Origin: Fomitopsis serialis
Taxonomy: Eukaryota; Basidiomycota; Agaricomycetes; Polyporales; Fomitopsidaceae
Direction: 5' to 3'
Assembly: GCF_022376445.1 (NCBI RefSeq)
Contig: NW_025954974.1
Location: 484,608 to 548,607, forward strand
Length of the DNA: 64,000 nucleotides
Below the pieces are notes generated by a model. That model was not told the origin of the DNA. It worked only from the letters and a program-made list of their open reading frames with translations, and did no database searches. The position numbers and the translations under genes are program-made. Positions 45,729-55,180 of this stretch are shown here, piece by piece; the first letter of the stretch is position 1; the number at the start of each line of letters is the position of its first letter.

Positions 45729-46463
45729 GGGTGGACGTGCGCGACGGAGCACGTCCACCCTACAGCCGCGTGTTTCACCGGTGGTCCATCTCAGGTGAGT
45801 GTATACCCACGATGTGGGAGGACACGCGCGTCCTCCTGAACCAGTGTTGCGACCCTCACATGTGTCGTAAATAGACTGATATAGGAGGGCGCGCGTGGTC
45901 GCGCGCGTCCTCCTAAAAGGCCATATCAACGTACCACAGGTACCTGATATGTGTCGCAAACATACGTATATAGGAGGACGCGCGCGACCGCGCGCGCCCT
46001 CCTATATGGGCCGTCTGACGGGCCAATTATAGTGGCCCAAAATACACTGATTTAGGAGGGCGCGCGCGATCGCGCGCGCCCTCCTATATCCGTCTATTTT
46101 GACGGTGTTCCGACACGTACGCCCACCCTCCGAACGTGTTCGCGCACCGGCATGAGGGGTGCGCGCACCCTTCAAAACACAATTTTATACCCATCAAATG
46201 GGCTGTTTTAGGAGGGCGCGCGCGATCGCACGCGCCCTCCTATAATGGCGTGTTTTTGATGATATTTGGGTGCGCGCACTCAACACGCACCCTCCAAAGG
46301 TGCGTGCACCCCATCTACCTGTCCAAATCATACAATATAGGAGGGCGCGCGCGATCGCGCGCGCCCTCCTATTTAGCAGGTTTATATGGCACTGAATGCC
46401 ACCCTTCTGAAGCACAAAATCAACGGTAATAGGAGGGCGTGCGCGATCGCGCGCGTCCTCCTA
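45729..46463. repeat. Cluster 2 of 34-bp GC-rich palindromes (8 copies)
   Basis: Copies at 45729-45760 (diverged), 45816-45838 (short), 45882-45915, 45971-46004, 46053-46086, 46209-46242, 46338-46371 and 46430-46463. Six share the TAGGAGG arm ends and five the GCGATCGC or GCGACCGC centre seen in cluster 1. Interspersed are GTGCGCGCAC-type 10-12 bp palindromes (about 46160 and 46270). Confidence 0.9.
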
Positions 46464-46788
46464 TATCCTGGGTGAATGACCCATATGATTGCTGTTGCCG
46501 TACGCATTTGCGAGCGTCCCCTATGATGGTGAGTATATGTCCCGCTGAAGACATATACTGCTCTCACAGGTGCACGCCCGCAATTGCGCACGGTGACCTA
46601 AATGTACTGATTGTGATGCATGCAGCGGGTCATGCACCTTCCTCGTTCCTAGGTACGTCCGTCTGCATATTATATGCTACACTATTGACTTTATACACTG
46701 TGTAAGTACGTATTTTAGGTGGGCACATTCATGCTCTTACGCTGCCAGTCACCGCTGCATCAGGTGATCAGCTCGTCCATGTGGCAAA

Positions 46789-47313
46789 CATGAGGCGTCC
46801 TCCACCTGTGTCTGCCAGCGACGCATCCCCTTTCCATCACGCTCTCACTCTCATCCATACGGTGGGTACTCTACTTGTGTCTGTTCAGCGTTTGTCTCAC
46901 TCAATTTCTCACAGGTCAGTATGGCGCCGAAGAAACCGACCAAGAAGCAGCGGGAGGCTGAGGCTGCGGCTGCGGCTGCGGCTGCAGCGTCGAGTGATCC
47001 GCCCGAGCCGGAAACACCAGCACGTCCGCCTGTATCGACCTACCCCTATGCCTGGTGCCCGGTGCCCCTGCTGGGCAATCTAACCATATATGGAAATATT
47101 TTCCCACGACCCCCTGCTGGGCAGTGCCTGCCGGGCACTCCCGACCGCCAACTCAAACTGTCTTTCTACGTGCATAACACGTCCATCCTGACCATTCTCG
47201 CTCGTCACTGTCGTTCTCTCACTCACATCCTCTTTTCTCTTTTCTTCAGCACCTCTCACAGGGACCCACACTGCATATTGGACCACTCTCACTCGTGGCT
47301 GAAACAACTTTGA
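46789..47313 (+). CDS. Possible small basic/Ala-rich protein gene
   Basis: A short first exon from ATG 46789 (MRRPPPVSASDAS) could be spliced at about 46860 to a frame beginning SMAPKKPTKKQREAE followed by a run of Ala, then a Pro-rich and a hydrophobic segment. No domain recognised. The 3' part approaches a satellite-like repeat array, so the end at 47313 is unreliable. Treat as hypothetical. Confidence 0.3.
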   Translation, partial: HEASSTCVCQRRIPFPSRSHSHPYGGYSTCVCSAFVSLNFSQVSMAPKKPTKKQREAEAAAAAAAAASSDPPEPETPARPPVSTYPYAWCPVPLLGNLTIYGNIFPRPPAGQCLPGTPDRQLKLSFYVHNTSILTILARHCRSLTHILFSLFFSTSHRDPHCILDHSHSWLKQL

Positions 47314-47429
47314 ATGTTGGGCGTGCCCCACTGCCAACGTACACACGTCACCACCTGTATGTCCCCACATGCAATGGGACCTGTTATCCATTCCTTGTCA
47401 ACAGCAGGCAACCAGAAGGAGAGCAATAC

Positions 47430-50400
47430 ATCCGCTCAGTAGTGCTACTGTTCCACCCGTTGCACCGTCAACCATCACTCACCGAACAAATCCCCAAGTC
47501 ATGCAATTTTACGATTCCTGGTCTGCTGAATGTGTGGCAGCACTCCATGTACGCTAGGAAAGACATTCCAGAGCATATCTGGCCTCTGTGTGCACTGAGC
47601 AGAAGCACGGACGACTATTGGTCTTATTATGCCAACTAACCACCGATTCAATCCCAGAGCTGTGCCTGTTGACATTTCAAGTGGTCTAAATGCACCACAA
47701 TAGTCAGTCGATATCAGGAGATGTTTTCTCCATCAGACACATGCCCTCCGTGCCCCCCATAAATCCACGTTGAAATACAAGTTGTTTCCGCTGAGCAAAC
47801 ACCAAACAAATCACAAAGTTGCACACAATGACAGCTCAGGCTTTCTCAACAGGCAAGAATGGGCTCACAATGCCAGGGCCTACTCCCCAAATCATATGCA
47901 AGCCATATGACCGCTCAGCACAGCTGCGGAACGTCTGAGTTGTTCCCGACAACAAAACAACAAACAATTCACAGAGCTATACCAACTCACAATCTACATG
48001 GTCTGAACTCACCATAATAGCATGTCTGTCTCAGGCAAGGGTTCCCACATCCAACGCAAGCCATCTAACCGCTCAGTAGTGCCACATTTAAATGAAAGTG
48101 ATTTGAGGGAAACAAATACAAAACAAATCACAGTGCTGTGCCCAATGGCAAATTTTGCACTCTCAACATGCCACGACAGCCAATCAGTACTAGGAAATCA
48201 CACACACCTCACTGACAAGCCACACTGCCACTCAGTATAGCCATGCAGAGTCTTAGTCATTCAGAATGACAGAATACCAAACAAATCACACAGCTCTATT
48301 GAACAACAACCCAGACAGTGTGAACATGCCAGAATACTCCAGGACTACTTAGAGCTATACCTGAACTCAATCGGAAGCAATATGACTGCCCAGCTGAGCG
48401 ATATTCAATTACGAGTGATCTCAATAAAACAAACACCCAAATAATTCACAGCACTGTCACCAGTGAAAGCCTGTGTGGTCTGAACGTGCCAGGATAGTCC
48501 ATCAGTACTAGGGACCACACCACAACTCACCCGCACACCATACAATGCTTCATTAGAGCCACACCAAATCTGAGTCATTCTCGCTGACAGAATAACCAGC
48601 AGGGCACAGAGGGACAACCAATGGTGTTATACTGAATCCAAAAACAGCAAAATATCCCATCTATATCTGGAAATGGATCACAAGTCAAACAGAAGGCATA
48701 CGTGCACTCAACAAAGCCACATCTCAATATGAGCAGTGTCGGCTGCACAAATACAAAACAAATTGCAGGGCTACACTCAGTGACATTCTTAGTGGTCTGA
48801 ATATGCTAGAATGGTCCATCAGTACTAGGGACCACACCACAACTCACCTACATGCCACATAATGGCTCAGTAGAGCCACACCAAATCTGAGTCATTCTCG
48901 CTGACAGAATACTCAGGAGGGCACAGAGGGACAACCAACGGTGTTATACTGAATCCAAATATGGCACAACATTCCATCTATATCAAGGAATGGACCACAT
49001 GTCAAACAGAAGGCATACATGCACTCAACAAAGCTGCATCTCGACATGAGCAGTTTCAACTGAACAATCATGAAACAAATCCCAGAGCTGCACTGAGCAA
49101 CAATCCTACTGGTCTGAGCATGCCAGAATGGTCCATCAGTACTAGGGATGATACTACAACTCACCCGCACACCATATGATGGCTCAGTAGAGCCACACTC
49201 CATCTGAGTCATTCTTGCTGACAGAATAACCAGCAAGGCACAGAGAGACAACCAACAGTGTTACAGTGAGTCCAAATATGGCACAATATTCTGGCGCTAT
49301 CGAAGAGTGCTCCCCAAGTCAAACAGAATGCCTACATGCGCTCAGCAAAGCCACATTTCAATATGAGCAGTTTTGGCTGAACAACTATCAAACAAATCAC
49401 AGAGCTACACTGAGCAATAATCCAAGTAATATGAAGGTGCCAGAATGCTCCATCACTACTAGGGCCCACACCACAACTCACATGCACATGATATGACCCC
49501 TCAGTAGAGCCACACACAATCTGAGTCATTCTCGCTGACAGAATAACCAGCAGGGCACAGAGAGACAACCAACAGTGTTACAGTGAGTCCAAATATGGCA
49601 CAATATTCTGGCGCTATCGAAGAGTGCTCCCCAAGTCAAACAGAATGCCTACATGCGCTCAGCAAAGCCACATTTCAATATGAGCAGTTTTGGCTGAACA
49701 ACTATCAAACAAATCACAGAGCTACACTGAGCAATAATCCAAGTAATATGAAGGTGCCAGAATGCTCCATCACTACTAGGGCCCACACCACAACTCACAT
49801 GCACATGATATGACCCCTCAGTAGAGCCACACACAATCTGAGTCATTCTCGCTGACAGAATCAATGGCAGCCCACAGAGCGACAATGGCTCATAATTGTG
49901 CTGGTATGAAGATGGTAGAATAGGGAGTCTGTATCAGGGAATATTGTCCAACTCACATGCACCAGTCATCTGTGCCCAGTAAGGCCACATCTGAATATGA
50001 GCACACTCCACTGAACAAATACCAAACAAATCACAGAGCTGTACCTACGGACAATGTAGGTCATATGAACATGCCACAATATTCTATTGATACTGCAGAC
50101 CACCACACCACTTGCTTGCAAGCTATAAGACCACCCAGTAGGGTTATATTTGAATATGAGGAGTTTCAAATGAACACACACTGAGCAAATTACTGAGCTG
50201 TGCCAACTGCCAATGTAGGTATTGTGAACATAGCATATAATCTGCCTATACTTGGAAATATTTGTAGAGTCATACACAAGGCTTATTCCTGCTCAGCAAA
50301 GCCATCTTTGCTTGCAAGTATTTTCCTTTGAACATATATGAAACAATCAACAAAGCTGTACCTGTTGGCATTCCTGGGGATCTGTATAAGTCATAAGATT
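47430..50400. repeat. Satellite-like tandem array, about 158.5-bp monomers in 317-bp dimers
   Basis: A CTCAG(T/C)A(G/A)AGCCAC-type anchor recurs at 47914, 48072, 48231, 48389, 48549, 48707, 48866, 49024, 49183, 49341, 49500, 49658, 49817, 49975, 50134 and 50292, alternating 158 and 159 bp apart. Weaker anchors lie at 47435 and 47595. Adjacent monomers are diverged, but every second one is similar. The units at 49266-49582 and 49583-49899 are nearly identical over most of their 317 bp, so the higher-order unit is a dimer. The sequence is AT-richer than its surroundings. Repeated short frames reading LVILSARMTQ on the minus strand are by-products. Confidence 0.9.
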
Positions 50401-50650
50401 CTCTCTACACTTAGCATTCTGTCTTTTGTCTTTTGAGCTATCTTTCATCTAGCTTGGATGATAAGCAAGTATGCCAGTGTCATGCTATTATGCACAGAGC
50501 AAATGGCAGTACATGAACAATATTGTATGCTTATTAGGATGGTCTGTAACAACTGCAAGTATATACAAGGGGAAGGTAGGATTAAATGATTGTAAGTGCG
50601 AGTTTTTTTTTCTTTTTTTAGTGGAGATATGGTCACAATAATACACCCAA

Positions 50651-53078
50651 TTACTGATCTGGCTCACTAAGCTCAGATGAGAGCTCCTCTTCCAAGCGCT
50701 GGCGCTTGGAAGGAGGTTGTCCAGCGCTGGTTGAAGGCCCAGCTATCTTCTCCCTGTAGCGCTGGAACAAGTTATCAGCCTTGTTCAATGCCTTCTCAGC
50801 CCTCTCCTCAGCCTTGTACGCATCACGCCGGATACGCTTTGCTGTCCGGTTCTGCCGCTTAACCTCCTCCGATATCTCCTTCACCTCGCCCTGCCTGCCC
50901 AGCGAAGCCGCGACATCTCTCTTGATCATCGCGACATCAGCACCCATGATGGCCTTGGGGATGATAAGCATCCCAGGATCTACCTTCTTTACCGCAAGTC
51001 CACGGTGCATGCCATCCATCTGGAAGCGCTTACGAGCGCCTTCCGAGACACACGGCCAGTGCGTATGCACAGTACGTGAGTTTGTTCCCTTGCCCTGAGC
51101 ATACAACTCAGGAGAAAGAAACAATACAAAAGATAATGAACACTCACTTTGACATGATGACCTGCTAATACTCGCTCGCAGACGAGCTCGCCAGCCTTCA
51201 GAAGCTTGTCCCCTGGACATACAATGTCAGTCAGGCTACTCAGCATGGAAGGGTTAACACACATACCAATCGTGCATCCCTGGTTGAAGCACTTCGTATC
51301 CTTACTCCTCTCAGACCAGTAGAACACCTTCCCAGGCGTCGCGTTCAGCTTGTCCGCATAGGACCTCGTCAACTTCCCCTTGTCACGAATTTGCTTCTCC
51401 AGCTTCGTACGTGCATTCTCATGCTCCTCCGCAGCCTTCGCAATATGGACCTTGTGCGCAGCAGCTGCAGCTTCGGTGTGTGCATTCTGCATGTCAATTG
51501 TCAGCTAATTTCACCGAAAGGAACTGTCAGTACTTACGAACCGAGTCTGCCTACGAGGCATCGCATCGTCTGCATCCAGGTCGACAACCCCGACACTGTC
51601 GTCCTGTTGGTAGTCTTGCTCGCCCTCGTCTTCACTATCCTCGTCCTTGAATTGATGTTAGTTCGGCACAAGATATACTCACCAGTCACTTACCACGCGG
51701 CCTCGCTTCTTCGACAATCGCAGTTTCGGGATTCGTATTAGCACTGGGTCTACGAGTCGAGCGAGCCTCAGGGCCTCAGCAGACGCCGCCGCTTTCGCAG
51801 CCTGCGCAGTCTTACGTTTTTTCGCCGCAGTCGCAGCTTCGGCTTCCTCCTTCGCGGCCTCGTTGGAAGCCCTTGTGGCATTGGCCTTCGCAGTCCTCGC
51901 GTCTCTCGAAGCCTTCAGCGCGATGACCGCCTCGGCTCTCTCCTCCTCCGCAGCCTGAGCCTTCGCGGCCTTCGCTGCCACGGCTTTCGCAGCCTTGGCT
52001 GACGCCGCTTCGGCTTTCGCAGCCTTGGACACGGCAGGCTTCGCAGCCGCGGCCTTTGCTGCCTCAGCCTTCGCAGCGACGGCCTTCGCAGCGACGGCCT
52101 CTGCTGCGACAGCCTTCGCTGCCTTAGCCTTCGCTGCGTCCACCTTCGCTGCCTTCGCCGCGTCCGCCTTCGCTGCCTTCGCCGCGTCCGCCTTCGCCGC
52201 CTTCGCTGCCTTCGCCGCGTCCGCTTTCGCCGCCTTCGCCACCTTCGCCGCCTTCGCAGCGTCCGCGTCCGCGTCCGCCTTCGCCCCGTCCGCGTCCGCG
52301 TCCGCCTTCGCCGCGTCCGCGTCCGCTTCCGCTTCCGCTGCCTCCGCGTCCGCCTCCGCCGCGTCGCTGGTCGGCACTGCTGCCGCCGCGTCAGCTGTCG
52401 CAGCATCCGCCGCGTCAGCCGTCGCCACGTCCGCCGCGTCAGCCATCGCCGAGTCAGCCCCGTCTGCGTTCGCTGCGTCACTGGGCACCGCCGCGTTTGC
52501 CGCGTCGATCGTCGCAGCGTTCGCCGCATCCGGTTTCGCAGCCTTCGAGGCCCGACCCTCATCCGTATTCACGGATGCGGCAGCCTTGTCCTTCGCGGCG
52601 TCGGTCTTCGCAGTCTTCACTGCGACGAACCGGCCCTTCTGGAGGTATGTATGTGTTAGTATGTGCCACGTTTACGCCCAGTCAGACTTACCATCCGTCG
52701 CTGGACGCCCGGGAACAGACGGCGAGGTCCTGGCGGCGTTCGCTGCGCCGGTACCATCTCGTCGTCTTCCTCGTCGTGGGCTGGACTTCCGCCGTCCCCG
52801 GGCTCGCTGATGCCGGCGTCGACCTTCGTCTTCGTGTACGTATCCTCGTCGCTACTACTGCTGCTGCTGCTGCTGCTGTCGTCGCTGCTACTGCTGCTGG
52901 CGTCACTGCTACTGCTCTTCTGGCTGCCCAATACGGTGGTGCGGCTCTTGTCGCTGCGCTCGTCGGCGGTGCTGCTCTTGTCCACCTTCACCATTTTCCA
53001 CCCATCAGACCGCTGGCTGGGCGGGCGGGGGATGTCCGAGTCCGAGTCGGAGCCGGCGGGCTCGGCGGTGCGAGCCAT
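50651..53078 (-). CDS. Ala/Lys-rich protein with PARP-type zinc-finger-like C-terminus
   Basis: Minus-strand gene from ATG 53078 through several exons to stop 50651. ATG follows an acceptor AG directly, and a 5' untranslated exon with a GTAAGT donor lies near 53133. Exon 1 encodes an acidic, Ser-rich segment. Exon 2 (about 52637-51700) encodes some 300 residues of Ala/Lys/Asp/Glu in short periodic units (such as KAAKADAAKAAK) that should form a long charged helix. Later exons carry KVFYWSERSKDTKCFNQGC, then GDKLLKAGELVCERV, HTHWPCVSEGARKRF and a helical tail. The Cys-Cys-His-Cys order with the W/H..C end resembles the PARP-type zinc finger that reads DNA breaks. This resemblance is by eye only. 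The unusual repeat composition suggests recent expansion of a GCC/AAG-type array. Confidence 0.6.
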
Positions 53079-54376
53079 CTGTAAGGTCCGAGTTAGGCAC
53101 ACTCGCGCGAAAACGTATAAAAAAAACACTTACCTGGGACGAAGATTACCTTTTCCGGACAGAGACGACGTCGGCGTGGGCGACGGCGGTGAGCAAAGCT
53201 GAGCGTTCGACGATGGAGAGGGAAGCGATGGTGAGAAAGGAAGGAAGAACGACGCGCTAGCAGCGTCGATCGCCCGAATCGGCAAGTCCCGAGGCGGGCG
53301 CTCAACACTTCGCGCCTCGCCACTCTCCCTCTCCTCCCACTCTCCTCGTCCTCCACCACCCTCGCCGACCCTCCACCGCCTCTCATCTCACCTCTAACGC
53401 ACGCCCGACGGCCTCCGGCATAGACAAGACATGTCGGGCGAAGAACCTCGCGGTACAGCCGGCCTGCAAAGCGCGCCAGCCACGGCAAGTCCGACGGCCC
53501 ACGACGACGAGCAACGCGCTCGTCCAGGCGAACGTGCGGCGCGAACAAGTGCGCTGCGCGTCGAAGGAGTCGCCGGTAGCCGCATGGAGAGGGAAACGAG
53601 GAGGTGAACGGCAGGCAAGGCCGTTAGCATTCGGAGGTGAGTAACCTCTACCTCCCTGTCTCCCCCTACCCGTCCTACCTCTCTCGGTCGCCCGCGCGTG
53701 CTTAGGTTAGGTTAGGTGGTTTAATCGCCTGAACACGCCGCGAAGCGGCGTTAGACTGAGGAGGTGGCGGTAGAGGCCAAGGGACAAGAGCGCAGTGGGG
53801 ATCCACAGCGCGACCCTTTCGGCTTATATGCCTCATCAGGTCCCTTTGGTATTGTTTAGTCACGTTTACCTGTACAGTACCACAACAAGCCCGATTTGGG
53901 CAGGGTGACACATATTATCTTGCAAATGCTGCGATGTCCGTGATGGACTTCTTTTCTAGACCGAGCCGGATCCCGGCTGGAACCGATCTAGAACGCAGTG
54001 ACGTCAGTAATCTAGAATCCAAGATCAGCGCTTATACCAGCGCCATGTGATCCTGTTCCGGAGTGGTCCGGACAGCGGGAGCGCCCGGAGGCTTCACTGG
54101 CTGCACGTGACCACGGCGGAGCCCGGGTGACCGAAGGCACCTGACGTGTCACGTGATTAAACGTGACTCGCTCTAGGCCACACGTGATACCATCACGTGA
54201 CTAGGCCCAGACTGGTCCGACCGTTAGCCAATTTGGTTATGGGGACAATTGAGACGACCCAGGGTGCCTTGGCGCCGGCTTAACCCTAGTAAGCGCCGGC
54301 TTAACCCTATAGACGCCCAAGATTTCCCAGAGCGGGCGGGCAGGGCGATGGACTGGTGTGGGTGGATTGGAGAGTG
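53079..54376. other. Intergenic, no supported gene
   Basis: Contains the promoter of the minus-strand gene, a (TTAGG)3-like run at 53701-53718 and, at 54130-54210, four CACGTGA/TCACGTG sites. No coding support. Confidence 0.5.
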
Positions 54377-54892
54377 GGGTGAACCGGCCAGGCTGGACGG
54401 TGAATGGGTACGGTTCGTCGAATGAAAGGCCGGGCATGCGATGTGTGCGTCCGCGACGCACAGCACGCACGGGCAGCAGCGGGCGTGCGGCGCGGCGTTG
54501 TGCGTCCGCGACGCACAGCAGGCGCACGACGGGCGAGGCACGTGAGGTCCGTGCATGGCCTGCGGTCCGGCGGTGCAAGTGCGCGGGTTGCTGCGGAGCC
54601 GAGAGCCTTGGGCGTCGCGCGGGCAGGTGTGCGTCGCGGACGCACAACGCCCGCGCGACGGCCGGCGCGAGCGGAGCTGCACCCGTGCACGTGCACCGCC
54701 GGACCGCAGGCCATGCGCGCGCCTCACGTGCCTCGTCCGGCGTGTGCCCGCTGTGCGTCGCGGACGCACAACACCGTGCCGCACGCCCGTTGCTGCCCGT
54801 GCGCGCTGTGCGTCGCGGACGCACACATCGCACGCCCGGCCTTTCATTCGACGAACCGTACCCATTCACCGTCCAGCCTGGCCGGTTCACCC
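54377..54892. mobile_element. TGTGCGTC-palindrome element, copy 1 (516-bp foldback)
   Basis: Base x pairs with 109269-x. Arms of about 230 bp (54377-54605 and 54664-54892) are close inverted copies. Inside are five 19-bp palindromes: TGTGCGTCCGCGACGCACA at 54444 and 54499, then the reverse-oriented TGTGCGTCGCGGACGCACA at 54628, 54752 and 54807. Orientation of the central triplet flips at the middle, as expected for a foldback. No coding capacity. Confidence 0.85.
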
Positions 54893-55180
54893 GAGCTGGG
54901 GTAGTGACTGGTTGCTTAGAGCTGCGATTCTGCCCGTTGTAACAGTGGCTACTTACAATTGCTTATCTTTCCGTAGTTACTTATAATTGCTTATCTCTCC
55001 GTCGTTACTTACAACTGCTTATCTTTCCAATGTACCCATTCAAAGTCACACTGATGTACGATGAGCATTGCATTCCGCGTAACGAGTAGTACAAGAACAA
55101 AAGAAAACAAAGTCCGACGTGTACAGATGAGGATGCGAGAGATGATACAGTATATACGAGTCCGCGACACGACGAAGGCC

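Noticed and set aside
41794..46463. CRISPR array
   Set aside because: Regularly spaced palindromes suggest it, but spacers vary from 35 to over 100 bp, the genome is eukaryotic and no cas genes are present.
48405..49885. Gene family encoding repeated LVILSARMTQ peptides
   Set aside because: The frames recur exactly with the 317-bp satellite period and show no coding bias.
51995..52810. 271-codon plus-strand Ala/Ser/Phe-rich frame
   Set aside because: Mirror of the periodic Ala/Lys-coding exon on the minus strand; the minus strand splices to further conserved exons.
53701..53718. Telomere-like TTAGG repeats
   Set aside because: Only three pentamer copies, internal, and not the fungal TTAGGG; too short to mean anything.
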